The notes under the pieces: generated by a model
What the model was told of the DNA's origin: nothing
What the model saw: only the letters and a program-made list of their open reading frames with translations
Databases searched by the model: none
Part shown: positions 47,286 through 55,571 of the stretch, piece after piece
Position numbering within the stretch: position 1 is the stretch's first letter
Layout: each line of letters starts with the position of its first letter
DNA from: Granulicella sp.
GTDB lineage: Bacteria; Acidobacteriota; Terriglobia; Terriglobales; Acidobacteriaceae
NCBI GenBank assembly: GCA_003138795.1
Contig: PLHC01000030.1
Location: forward strand, 1-58,286
Direction of reading: 5' to 3'
DNA: 58,286 nt
Position numbers and translations under genes: made by a program

Positions 47286-48293
47286 ATGGCAAAGCCGATT
47301 ATTGTGACGGGAGCTGCGGGGTTCATCGGGCGCAATACCGTCGCCGAGTTGAACGCGAGGGGCGAGGACGAGATTATCCTTGTCGACGATCTGGGTAAGG
47401 ATGAGAAGTGGAAGAACCTCATCGGGTTGCGGTACGAGGACATCGTGTCGCCGGAGGAGTTTCTCGGCCTGATCGAAGATGGCGCGTTCGCCGATGCTCG
47501 ATCGGTCATCCACTTGGGTGCGTGCAGTTCCACGACCGAGAAGGATGCGGACTACCTGCTGCGCAACAACTACCAGTACACGCGGGTCCTGAGTAACTGG
47601 GCGCAGGCGAATGAGATCCGGTTTGTGTATGCGTCGAGTGCTGCGACCTACGGCGATGGAGCGGAGGGCTATGACGACTCGGACGATGTGACGCCGTTGC
47701 TGAAGCCGCTGAATATGTATGGATATTCGAAGCAGATATTCGACCTGTGGGCGCTGAAGCAGGGCCTGTTCGAGAACGGCGCCGAGGGCTCCAATATTGT
47801 CGGGCTGAAGTACTTCAACGTCTTCGGGCCCTATGAGGACCACAAGGGTGATATGCGCTCGGTGGTGTCAAAGAGCTATGGGCAGATCCGCGAGACAGGG
47901 GTCGTGAAGCTGTTCAAGAGCTACCGGCCAGAGTACAAGGACGGCGAGCAGATGCGGGACTTCATCTATGTGAAGGACGCGGTCGACGTGACGCTGCACT
48001 TTGCCCTGCAGCCAGCCGATGCACCCGGAGGCTTGTTCGGCGGGTTACTGAACTGCGGAACAGGGAAGGCACGGACGTGGGTCGACCTGGTTACGGCGGT
48101 GTTCAGCGCAATGGAATTGCCGCCGAAGATCGAGTTCATCGAGATGCCGCATCAGCTGCAGGGGAAGTACCAGTACTTTACGCAGGCGAGCGACGCGAAG
48201 CTGCGCGCGGCCGGGTACAAGAAGCCCTTTACGAGCCTGGAAGACGGCGTGCGCGAGTACATCACCGGGTATTACCTGCCACGCGAGGCATAA
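47286..48293 (+). CDS. hldD: ADP-L-glycero-D-manno-heptose 6-epimerase
   Basis: 335 aa from the ATG at 47286, nine bases after GGAGAG. Extended SDR fold: NAD loop VTGAAGFIGRN at 8-18, HLGACSSTTEKD, the SSAATYGDG strand, and catalytic Tyr-Lys in YGYSKQIFD. Long stretches (KYFNVFGPYEDHKGDMRSV and GEQMRDFIYVKD) are typical of HldD/RfaD. It epimerises ADP-heptose for lipopolysaccharide core. Heptose fits with KdsB further down, and together they show a true LPS. The repeat cluster lies upstream. Confidence 0.93.
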   Translation: MAKPIIVTGAAGFIGRNTVAELNARGEDEIILVDDLGKDEKWKNLIGLRYEDIVSPEEFLGLIEDGAFADARSVIHLGACSSTTEKDADYLLRNNYQYTRVLSNWAQANEIRFVYASSAATYGDGAEGYDDSDDVTPLLKPLNMYGYSKQIFDLWALKQGLFENGAEGSNIVGLKYFNVFGPYEDHKGDMRSVVSKSYGQIRETGVVKLFKSYRPEYKDGEQMRDFIYVKDAVDVTLHFALQPADAPGGLFGGLLNCGTGKARTWVDLVTAVFSAMELPPKIEFIEMPHQLQGKYQYFTQASDAKLRAAGYKKPFTSLEDGVREYITGYYLPREA

Positions 48294-48338
48294 GTTTTTT
48301 AGCCAATCATTTGCTCCAACGAGTATTCTGTCGGAGCC

Positions 48339-48854
48339 ATGCATAATGCAAAAAGAACCAAAGTAATCTATCCAGGGACGTTTGATCCGCTGACGAATGG
48401 ACATCTCGATCTGATCGCGCGCACGGCGAAGATCGTCGATGAGCTGCTGGTTGCGGTGCTGCGCAACTCGGACAAATCAGAAAAGGGACCGGCCCTGTTT
48501 ACCTACCTGGAGCGCGAGCAGATGCTGCGCGAGGCGACGGCCGAAATTCCGAATGTCTCGGTAACAACCTTCGATGGCCTGATGGTGGAGTTTGCGAGAA
48601 CGCAGGGAGCCAGGGCCATACTGCGCGGTATCCGCGCTGTCTCGGACTACGAGTATGAACTGCAGATGGCGATGATGAACCGCAAGCTGGCTCCAGAGAT
48701 CGAAACGCTGTTCATGATACCGGGCGAGCGGTACACCTATGTCAGCTCGCGGCTGGTAAAGGGAGCGTTTGAGCTGGGTGGAGATGTGAGCACGATGGTG
48801 CCTCCGAATGTGATGGAGCGATTGAAGCGGAAGTCGTTGGGGAAGTCCTCGTGA
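48339..48854 (+). CDS. coaD: Phosphopantetheine adenylyltransferase
   Basis: 171 aa. The nucleotidyltransferase motif PGTFDPLTNGHLDLI at residues 12-26, ILRGIRAVSDYEYELQMAMM, and YTYVSSRLVKG near the C-terminus are hallmark CoaD sequences. Catalyses the fourth step of coenzyme A synthesis. Starts 45 bases after hldD; its stop overlaps the next gene's GTG by three bases. Confidence 0.96.
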   Translation: MHNAKRTKVIYPGTFDPLTNGHLDLIARTAKIVDELLVAVLRNSDKSEKGPALFTYLEREQMLREATAEIPNVSVTTFDGLMVEFARTQGARAILRGIRAVSDYEYELQMAMMNRKLAPEIETLFMIPGERYTYVSSRLVKGAFELGGDVSTMVPPNVMERLKRKSLGKSS

Positions 48855-49501
48855 CCGAGACGCTGCCGCCGCAGCCTGGCGCGCCGCGGCTCAGTATTCA
48901 GGAACAGTTTGGGCAGATCGACATTTATGTCTTCGACCAGATTCTGCGCGGAAATATCGCGCCGGGAATGCGCGTTCTCGACGCCGGGTGCGGATATGGC
49001 AGAAACCTGGTGCATCTGCTGCGCGAGGGCTGCGAAGTCTTTGCGCTGGACGCAGATGAAGCGGGAGTAGGGCACGTGCGGGCATTGGCTGCGATGCTGG
49101 CTCCAGAACTTCCGGCCGAGAACTTTCGCGTGGGCGCGATCGAGCGGATGGACTTTCCGGATGCGTTTGCGGATGTCGTGATCTGCAGCTCAGTGCTCCA
49201 CTTCGCGCGCGACGAACAGCATTTTCTGGCGATGGTGGAGGAGCTGTGGAGGGTGTTGCGGCCGGGCGGGATGCTCTTCTGCCGCCTGGGGTCGAGAATT
49301 GGAATGGACTTTGAGCGCGTCCGGGACAACGTGTATCGGATCGGCGACGGGTCGGAGTGGTTTCTGGTGGATGAGGCTGTGCTGCTCCGGATGACGGAGC
49401 AGATGGGCGGGCTGCTGGTAGACCCGCTGAAGACGACCATCGTGCAGGATTACCGCTGTATGACCACATGGGTCGTGCGGAAGCGCACCGGAGGCAGATA
49501 A
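48851..49501 (+). CDS. Class I SAM-dependent methyltransferase
   Basis: 216 aa from a GTG that overlaps the coaD stop (GTGA). SAM motif I is VLDAGCGYGRN near residue 38, motif II FALDADEAG, and LEELWRVLRPGG-type motif III (VEELWRVLRPGGMLF). It is a soluble methyltransferase-11-type enzyme; target unknown. Overlap with coaD suggests translational coupling only. Confidence 0.85.
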   Translation: MTETLPPQPGAPRLSIQEQFGQIDIYVFDQILRGNIAPGMRVLDAGCGYGRNLVHLLREGCEVFALDADEAGVGHVRALAAMLAPELPAENFRVGAIERMDFPDAFADVVICSSVLHFARDEQHFLAMVEELWRVLRPGGMLFCRLGSRIGMDFERVRDNVYRIGDGSEWFLVDEAVLLRMTEQMGGLLVDPLKTTIVQDYRCMTTWVVRKRTGGR

Positions 49502-49548
49502 CGGGCAAGCACTTTCTATCCACGCCCAAATCTGAAAGACTAAGATAC

Positions 49549-50745
49549 ATGAGTACAGCGATAACGAAGAAGGTATTGACCGACAGGATCAACCGTATCG
49601 AAGTTTCCGCCACCATGGCCATAACCGCCGAGGCACTCAAGCTGAAGGCGCAGGGCATCGATCTTGCTGACTTTGGCGCGGGCGAGCCGCACTTTGCGAC
49701 GCCGAAGCACATCAAGGACGCGGGGATTGCGGCCATCGAGCATAATTTCACCCGCTATACCGCGGTTGCTGGAGCTCCCGAGGTGCGCAAGGCGATCGTC
49801 GACCGCCACGCTGCGGACTTCGGCACGAATTTCACGATCGAGGAGTGCGTCTTTACGACCGGCGGGAAGCTGGCGCTGTTCAACGCGATCCAGGTGCTGG
49901 TCGACCACGGCGACGAGGTCATTCTGCCCGTGCCGTACTGGGTCAGCTTCAAGGACATCATCCAGTATGCGGGCGGCAAGGTGGTCTACGTCCAGAGCGA
50001 TGAGAAGGAGAACTTCCGCATCACCGCAAAGATGATCGAGGCTGCAATCACGCCGCGGACCAAGGCCATTATCCTCAATACGCCGTCGAACCCGTCGGGC
50101 GCGGTGGTAAGCCCGGAGGACCTTGAGGCGATCGTGCGGCTGGCCCACGCGCGCGGGATCTACCTGCTGCTCGATGAGTGCTACGTCTACCTGAACTTCA
50201 CGGGCAATATTGTCAGCGGTGGGACGTTCACCGACTGCAAGGAGCATGTGATCGTGCTCGGTTCGCTGTCGAAGACCTATGCGATGACCGGCTGGCGCGC
50301 AGGCTTTGCGCTGGGGCCGAAGCAGGTGATCTCGGCGATGAGCAAGCTGCAGTCGCAGAGCACGTCGAACGCTGCCACTATGGTGCAGCGGGCTTCGATT
50401 GCCGCGCTGACGAGCTCGCAGGAGTGCGTCGCGGAGATGTGCGCAGACTATATCAAGCTGCGTGACCGCGTGCTCAAAGGCTTCAAGACGATTCCCGGAC
50501 TCACCTGTACGGTGCCCGAGGGGGCGTTCTACGTGTATCCAAACGTGAGCGCGTTCATCGGCAAGGGCGGAATTACGTCGGCCTCGGACCTCGCCGCAAA
50601 ACTACTCAGCGAGGCGCACGTGGTGGTTGTTCCGGGTGAAGCCTTTGGAACCAATGACCATATCCGGCTCTCCTATGCAGTGGCGGGAGAGGTGATCGAC
50701 AAGGGTGTGCAACGCATTCGCGAGTTCCTCGCAAAACTGAGCTGA
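49549..50745 (+). CDS. PLP aminotransferase class I, aspartate aminotransferase-like
   Basis: 398 aa from the ATG at 49549. Substrate and PLP motifs: DFGAGEPHFATPKHIKDAG, FTTGGKLALFNAIQ, LNTPSNPSGAVV, LDECYVYLNF and the PLP lysine in SLSKTYAMTGWRAGF. These match the Thermus-type (class Ib) aspartate/prephenate aminotransferases. It may serve aspartate or aromatic amino-acid synthesis. A strong hairpin follows its stop. Confidence 0.88.
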   Translation: MSTAITKKVLTDRINRIEVSATMAITAEALKLKAQGIDLADFGAGEPHFATPKHIKDAGIAAIEHNFTRYTAVAGAPEVRKAIVDRHAADFGTNFTIEECVFTTGGKLALFNAIQVLVDHGDEVILPVPYWVSFKDIIQYAGGKVVYVQSDEKENFRITAKMIEAAITPRTKAIILNTPSNPSGAVVSPEDLEAIVRLAHARGIYLLLDECYVYLNFTGNIVSGGTFTDCKEHVIVLGSLSKTYAMTGWRAGFALGPKQVISAMSKLQSQSTSNAATMVQRASIAALTSSQECVAEMCADYIKLRDRVLKGFKTIPGLTCTVPEGAFYVYPNVSAFIGKGGITSASDLAAKLLSEAHVVVVPGEAFGTNDHIRLSYAVAGEVIDKGVQRIREFLAKLS

Positions 50746-50753
50746 CGCAAGTC

Positions 50754-50788
50754 GCGAGGGCCGTCCCGAGATTGGGGACGGCCCTCGC
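50754..50788 (+). terminator. Strong hairpin after the aminotransferase gene
   Basis: A perfect 14-bp GC-rich stem (GCGAGGGCCGTCCC / GGGACGGCCCTCGC) with a 7-base loop. Only AATTAG follows, without a real U run, so termination may need help. It lies nine bases past the stop. Confidence 0.7.
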
Positions 50789-50806
50789 AATTAGAGATGG
50801 AGAAGT

Positions 50807-51985
50807 ATGGCATCAGGAACGACGAAGACCAGCCATTTGTTTGCTACAACGACGAAGACCAGCCATCCGTTTGCTACGGTAGTGCTCGCGGGAGGTAGCG
50901 GAACAAGGTTCTGGCCCCGCAGCCGGCAGGCCAGAGCAAAACAGGTTCTCCATCTGGAAGGCGACCGTACGATGATCCAGCAGACGGTCGCGCGTCTTGA
51001 AGACGTCATGCAGGACGTCGCCGTCTGGGTGATTACGAACAAGCTGCTCTGCGGCACGATTACAGAGCAGCTGCCCGAGGTGGAGCAAGAGCGCATTCTG
51101 TGTGAACCAGAGTCGCGCAATACCGCACCGGCCTGCGCGCTGGCGGCGTTTCTGCTGGAACGCGAGGATCCGGAGACCGTCATCGGCATCTTTCCCTCGG
51201 ACCACACGATTGGCAACGTCGCGCGCTTTCACATGATTCTGCGCGCGGGGATCAAGCTGGCGGCGTCCGGCCCGAAGATTGTAGTCCTGGGCGTTCCGCC
51301 GACTCGCGATGAGACCGGTTATGGCTACATCGAGCTGGGCGAGGCCGTTACGCCGACCACGGTCGGAGGCGAGGCGATTCCAGTGCGACGGGTGCGGCGG
51401 TTTACGGAAAAACCGGATCGCACCAGGGCAAGAAAATTTCTGCGGTCGGGAAATTATGTGTGGAACAGCGGCATGTTCCTGTGGAGCGCGCAGACGCTGT
51501 GCGACGCGGTCCGCGAGCACTCGCCGGCGATGGCGCCGCTGCTGGAAAAGATCGCCGCTGCGTGGGGAACGCCCGAATTTGAGGCGGTTTACGCCGATCT
51601 GTATCCTCAGTGCGAATCGATCTCGATTGACTATGCGATCCTCGAGCCGCGTTCGTCGAAGGGTGAAGTCGAGTCGGAGCTGTACTGTCTGCCAGCGGAC
51701 TTTGCGTGGAACGACCTGGGCTCGTGGGCAGCACTGCATGAGTACGTGTCCGAGACGCGGGAGTGTACGAATGCGAACGTCATCGAGGCTGAGGATAATG
51801 TTCAGATCGAGTCGACCGGTTGCTACGTGTTTTCGCCGGGCAAGACGGTGGCGCTGGTGGGCGTGAAGGATATTGTCGTGGTCGAAACCGACGATGCGAT
51901 CCTCGTCACGACCCGCAACAGCTCGCAGGATGTGGGCCGGGTGGTAAAGGAACTCAAGAAGGCGGGTAGAACAGATCTGATCTGA
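50807..51985 (+). CDS. manC: Mannose-1-phosphate guanylyltransferase
   Basis: 392 aa. The pyrophosphorylase loop VVLAGGSGTRFWPRSR is at about 25-40. Further landmarks are PESRNTAPACALAA, FPSDHTIG, RVRRFTEKPD, YVWNSGMFLW and AWNDLGSWAAL. It makes GDP-mannose from GTP and mannose-1-phosphate for surface glycans. The first 24 residues contain a decapeptide repeated twice, TTKTSHLFAT-TTKTSHPFAT, from a 30-bp in-frame duplication; this is unusual for the family, whose catalytic loop normally sits near the N-terminus. The C-terminal isomerase domain of bifunctional ManC/AlgA is absent. The phosphohexomutase follows. Confidence 0.9.
   Translation: MASGTTKTSHLFATTTKTSHPFATVVLAGGSGTRFWPRSRQARAKQVLHLEGDRTMIQQTVARLEDVMQDVAVWVITNKLLCGTITEQLPEVEQERILCEPESRNTAPACALAAFLLEREDPETVIGIFPSDHTIGNVARFHMILRAGIKLAASGPKIVVLGVPPTRDETGYGYIELGEAVTPTTVGGEAIPVRRVRRFTEKPDRTRARKFLRSGNYVWNSGMFLWSAQTLCDAVREHSPAMAPLLEKIAAAWGTPEFEAVYADLYPQCESISIDYAILEPRSSKGEVESELYCLPADFAWNDLGSWAALHEYVSETRECTNANVIEAEDNVQIESTGCYVFSPGKTVALVGVKDIVVVETDDAILVTTRNSSQDVGRVVKELKKAGRTDLI
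50819..50878 (+). repeat. 30-bp tandem duplication inside the manC N-terminus
   Basis: Two units of 30 bp, starting at 50819 and 50849, encode TTKTSHLFAT and TTKTSHPFAT. They differ at three bases. The duplication keeps the reading frame and lies just before the catalytic loop. Confidence 0.85.
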
Positions 51986-52093
51986 AGGACAGTCTGGGCG
52001 CCATAGGCAAGCAGGTCCTTCCCCTTCACTACGGTCAGGGCCAGGATGACATTTTGTTTGGTTGCGATTCCGGTTGTGACATGTTGGGATACG

Positions 52094-53536
52094 ATGAACG
52101 ATTTGAAGACAGTGGTGAAATTTGGGACCGATGGTTGGCGCGGCATCATCGCCGACGACTTCACCTATGAAAACGTACGTGTAGCCGCAAGAGCGATCGC
52201 GCATTACGTTATCGAGCATGAGGATGCGAAGGCCGGCGTTTGTATTGGCTATGACACGCGCTTCGGGTCGAGATCGTTCGCGCGGGTGGTGGCGGAGGTG
52301 CTCGCTGGTGCGGGCATTCCGGTTGCGCTGGCGAGTAAGGTGACGCCCACTCCGGAGCTCTCGTTTGCGGTGCGCGGGCGCAGGGCGGCGGGCGGCGTGA
52401 TGATTACGTCGAGCCATAATCCAGCCGAGTGGAACGGCGTGAAATACAAGGCGAGTTATGGCGGATCGGGCAATCCCGCCATCATTGCGTCGATCGAGAG
52501 CTATCTGTTGAAGCCGCTGCCGCTGGCTCCAACGCCTGCACCGATCGAGGAAGTGGATTTTTCCCCACCGTACATCGCAGCTCTCGAAGCGTTTATTGAC
52601 CTCAAGGCCATCAAGGCCTCGGGCTATCGCTTCCTGATCGACACCATGTACGGCGCCGGCAAAGGGTATGTTGCGGGAATCTTCGGACGCGCGGGCATTC
52701 CATTTGTCGAGTTTCGCAGTGAGATGAACCCTGCGTTTCCGGGGATTAATCCCGAGCCGATCCTGCCCCACATTGCTGCGACGCAGAAGGCTGTCGTCGC
52801 GGAGCATTGCGATGCGGGCCTCATCACCGATGGCGACGCGGACCGCATCGGCGCGGTGGATGAACATGGGAACGTCGTCGACGCGCATAAGATCTTCTCG
52901 ATCCTGCTGCAGTGGCTGCTGAAGCGGAAGCAGTGGCCCGGCGCTGTGACGCGGGCGTTCAACACGACCAAGATGCTCGACCGCATTGCGGCAAAATATG
53001 GTCGCACACTGCTTGAGCACGGCATCGGGTTCAAGTATGTTGTCGACCTGATGCTGGAGCGGGAGATCCTGATCGGCGGCGAGGAGTCCGGTGGCGTGGG
53101 CATCAGCCGGCATCTGCCGGAGCGTGATGGGTTGCTGAACAGCTTGCTGCTCGCGAACGTGATGGCGGACGAGCACAAGACACTGGGCGAGCTCGTCGCC
53201 GCGCTGCAGGAAGAGTATGGCGAACACCAGTATGGGCGCATCGATATGCACATCAGCGAAGAGCTGAAGCAGTCGGCGATTCGTCGTGCGGGCGCCAGCG
53301 TGAGCGACTTCGCGGGCCTCAAGGTGCTGCGTGTCGAGACGCTCGACGGCATAAAATTCTTCCTCGAAAATCCGGCGTGCGCGGACAAGCCCAACGCAGC
53401 AGAGACATGGTTGCTCCTGCGCGCGAGTGGAACGGAACCGCTGTTGCGCGTCTACTGCGAGAGCTGCAGCACCGAGAGCGTGCAGCAGGTGCTCGAGGCC
53501 GCGAGAGCATTTGTCCTGCAAGGGAATTCCGCGTGA
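52094..53536 (+). CDS. Phosphoglucomutase / phosphomannomutase (alpha-D-phosphohexomutase)
   Basis: 480 aa from the ATG at 52094. The N-terminus reads VVKFGTDGWRGII, the phosphoserine loop is TSSHNP, the metal loop is TDGDADRIG, the sugar-binding loop is GGEESGGVG and the phosphate-binding loop near the C-terminus is LRASGTEPLLRVY. All four active-site loops are intact. It interconverts hexose 6- and 1-phosphates; next to manC it likely supplies mannose-1-phosphate, but glucose is also possible. Its stop overlaps the next gene's GTG. Confidence 0.92.
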   Translation: MNDLKTVVKFGTDGWRGIIADDFTYENVRVAARAIAHYVIEHEDAKAGVCIGYDTRFGSRSFARVVAEVLAGAGIPVALASKVTPTPELSFAVRGRRAAGGVMITSSHNPAEWNGVKYKASYGGSGNPAIIASIESYLLKPLPLAPTPAPIEEVDFSPPYIAALEAFIDLKAIKASGYRFLIDTMYGAGKGYVAGIFGRAGIPFVEFRSEMNPAFPGINPEPILPHIAATQKAVVAEHCDAGLITDGDADRIGAVDEHGNVVDAHKIFSILLQWLLKRKQWPGAVTRAFNTTKMLDRIAAKYGRTLLEHGIGFKYVVDLMLEREILIGGEESGGVGISRHLPERDGLLNSLLLANVMADEHKTLGELVAALQEEYGEHQYGRIDMHISEELKQSAIRRAGASVSDFAGLKVLRVETLDGIKFFLENPACADKPNAAETWLLLRASGTEPLLRVYCESCSTESVQQVLEAARAFVLQGNSA

Positions 53537-54216
53537 GCGGTGGGGTGAGCGTAGAGGCCGCGGGCATCCTGTTCGACATGGATGGAGTCCTCATCAGCTC
53601 GATCGGCAGCGTGAACCGATGCTGGCGGCGGTGGGCTGACCACTATGGCGTTGCCGGCGCGGAGACGCTCCAGATCCCGCATGGAACGCGGGCCGTGGAT
53701 ATCATCAAGACGCTGAAGCCCGGACTGGATGTGGCCGAGGGCCTGCGCCTGATCGAAGATATGGAGATCGAAGACGTGTCCGATCTGCGGGTGCTTCCTG
53801 GCGCGCGGGCGCTGCTGGAGAGTCTGCCAGCCGAGCGTTGGGCGATTGTGACCTCGGCAACCTATCGGCTGCTGCTGGGACGGTTGCGTGCGGCGGAGCT
53901 GCCGATGCCGGAACGGATCATCAGCGCCGACATGGTGGAACGCGGCAAGCCCGACCCGGAGCCGTATCGGCGCGGTGCGGAGTTGATCGGGATTGAAAAG
54001 GCGGGAGCAGCGCCGGCGGAGTGCATCGTGGTTGAAGATGCACCGAACGGCGTTGGCGCAGGCGTGGCGGCGGGCTGTCGTGTGCTTGGTGTTCTGGGCT
54101 CGTCCAGCGAGGCTGGACTGCGCGCGGCGGGTGCCAGCTGGGTGGTGCGGACGCTCGAGGATGTACGCGCCAAGGTCGGTCTGCATGGCCTCGTGATCAG
54201 TCTGAACACGCTCTAG
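53533..54216 (+). CDS. HAD-superfamily sugar phosphatase (beta-PGM-like, subfamily IA)
   Basis: 227 aa from a GTG overlapping the mutase stop (GTGA), with AGGGA upstream. Motif I FDMDGVL at 13-19, motif II VTSAT, motif III lysine in RGKPDPEPY and motif IV VVEDAPNGVGAG. The small helical cap suits sugar-phosphate phosphatases or beta-phosphoglucomutases. Coupling to the hexomutase suggests a hexose-phosphate substrate (inference). It is convergent with kdsB. Confidence 0.83.
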   Translation: MSGGVSVEAAGILFDMDGVLISSIGSVNRCWRRWADHYGVAGAETLQIPHGTRAVDIIKTLKPGLDVAEGLRLIEDMEIEDVSDLRVLPGARALLESLPAERWAIVTSATYRLLLGRLRAAELPMPERIISADMVERGKPDPEPYRRGAELIGIEKAGAAPAECIVVEDAPNGVGAGVAAGCRVLGVLGSSSEAGLRAAGASWVVRTLEDVRAKVGLHGLVISLNTL

Positions 54217-54237
54217 TTCCGCAATCCCCAGCAGGGA

Positions 54238-54990
54238 TTACGCCTTCGAGCGGCAGCGCTCCAGCAACATCGCCTCAACGCGGCGCAGATCCTCTTCGGT
54301 GTCGACGCCGATGGTGTCGTGCTCGGTCTCGGCCACGTAGATTGCGATTCCGTTCTCCAACAGGCGCAGTTGCTCGAGGCGTTCGGTCTGTTCGAGCTCA
54401 CTGGGGGAAAGTGCGGCGAAGCGCTCGAGCGCGGCACGGCGGTAGGCGTAGAGGCCGAGGTGTTTCCAGTAGATTGCATCTCCGCGGCCATCGCGATCGA
54501 AGGGGATCGTAGAGCGCGAGAAGTAGAGCGCGCGCCCGTCGATGGCGGTGACAACCTTGACCGCGTTCGGATTGGCGATATCTTCCGGGGTGCAGCGAAC
54601 CTTGGGAGTCGTGACCTCGACATGAGGCGAGACGAACGGCTCCAGAATGGCGGTGATGTGCTCCGGCAGCAGCAGCGGCTCATCGCCCTGAATGTTGACG
54701 TAGATGTTTGCATCCACGACGCGCGAGACGGCGTAGAGGCGGTCTGTGCCGCTGGGCAGATCGGGCGAGGTCAATATGCAGGGCCAGCCGCGCTGGTCGC
54801 AGAACTGCTGTACCTCGGCGGAGTCGGCGGCGACGATTACGTCACTCAGCGCGTCACAGGCCTTTGCTGCGCGATACACCCAGGCGAGCATCGGCTCACC
54901 GGCCAGGGTACGAAGAACCTTGCGGGGAAGTCGGGTTGAGGCCAGCCGTGCTGGAATAACGCCGACTATGCGGTTATGGGTGCTGCTCAT
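54238..54990 (-). CDS. kdsB: 3-deoxy-manno-octulosonate cytidylyltransferase
   Basis: 250 aa. IPARLASTRLPRKVL near residue 13, VIVAADSAEV, LTSPDLPSGTDRLYAV and YVNIQGDEPLL are the KdsB signatures; YRRAALERF and TERLEQLRLLENG follow. It activates KDO as CMP-KDO for lipid A, in the cytoplasm. Its ATG overlaps the stop of a small upstream membrane-protein gene by four bases. Confidence 0.96.
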   Translation of the reverse strand: MSSTHNRIVGVIPARLASTRLPRKVLRTLAGEPMLAWVYRAAKACDALSDVIVAADSAEVQQFCDQRGWPCILTSPDLPSGTDRLYAVSRVVDANIYVNIQGDEPLLLPEHITAILEPFVSPHVEVTTPKVRCTPEDIANPNAVKVVTAIDGRALYFSRSTIPFDRDGRGDAIYWKHLGLYAYRRAALERFAALSPSELEQTERLEQLRLLENGIAIYVAETEHDTIGVDTEEDLRRVEAMLLERCRSKA

Positions 54991-55268
54991 GAGCCAACCT
55001 TCTCGTCATTTCTATTCTTACGATAACTCTTTACCGCCAACACCACGACCACGATCAGCACGAGCGCGAGCACGCCTGCAGCAGCATACAGAAAGTTGAG
55101 AAACCCAAGCAGATCGCACTTCAGGGTGTCGCCGGATGCGCTGCAATCGGGTGTGAGAGAGTGTGTGGATGCGTGCGCCAGGCTGCCCGTTGGGGCCGCA
55201 AATGCAAGAGCCAGAAGCAGGGCGGATGTCCTGGCGAGTCGTCTCCGGATTGCAAAATCGTTGAGCAC
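54987..55268 (-). CDS. Small membrane protein of unknown function
   Basis: 93 aa, not recognised. It has a basic start, a likely signal peptide (RTSALLLALAFAAPTGSLAHA), a short external part with two cysteines (residues 42 and 51) that could pair, one membrane helix (about 58-82, AAAGVLALVLIVVVVLAV) and a charged tail (KSYRKNRNDEK). A type-I single-pass topology is likely. The four-base overlap with kdsB supports that it is translated. A role in envelope building is only suggested by position. Confidence 0.65.
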   Translation of the reverse strand: MLNDFAIRRRLARTSALLLALAFAAPTGSLAHASTHSLTPDCSASGDTLKCDLLGFLNFLYAAAGVLALVLIVVVVLAVKSYRKNRNDEKVGS

Positions 55269-55358
55269 GTTTGACCTGTGAAGTTACGAAACTTATGATG
55301 GGAGAGCGGCTGTCGTCGCGGCCGGGTTTCTATGGCCGCTGGATGCAGTCTCCCACCC

Positions 55359-55435
55359 GGCGGTGTAGCTCAGATGGTTAGAGCGACGGACTCATAACCC
55401 GTAGGTCAGAGGTTCGATTCCTCTCACCGCCACCA
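55359..55435 (+). tRNA. tRNA with CAU anticodon (Met elongator or Ile2)
   Basis: 77 bases including an encoded CCA. Acceptor stem GGCGGTG / CACCGCC, D arm GCTC-GAGC, anticodon loop CTCATAA, T arm AGAGG-TTCGATT-CCTCT. The first pair is a normal G-C, so it is not the initiator. Whether it is Met or lysidine-modified Ile2 cannot be told by eye. The pair closing the anticodon loop is an A-C mismatch. Confidence 0.93.
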
Positions 55436-55571
55436 CTCATCCGCTGCGCCATGCCGCTGACCGGATCGCAACTTCTGCAGTAGAGAGTATCATTCCGCTA
55501 TCGAGCTACGTCTAAATGGCAGGAAGCTCGAAGCTGATCTTCAAACCGATTCCGGAGTCCTTCACCGCACT

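Noticed and set aside
50813-53521. A 902-codon open frame on the minus strand across manC and the phosphohexomutase
   Set aside because: It is antisense to two well-recognised genes, has no recognisable domain and a low-complexity Arg/His/Leu-rich composition typical of the opposite strand of high-GC genes.
54223-54239. AATCCC/GGGATT hairpin between the HAD phosphatase and kdsB as a bidirectional terminator
   Set aside because: The stem is only 6 bp, overlaps the kdsB stop and has no U run, so it is too weak to call.
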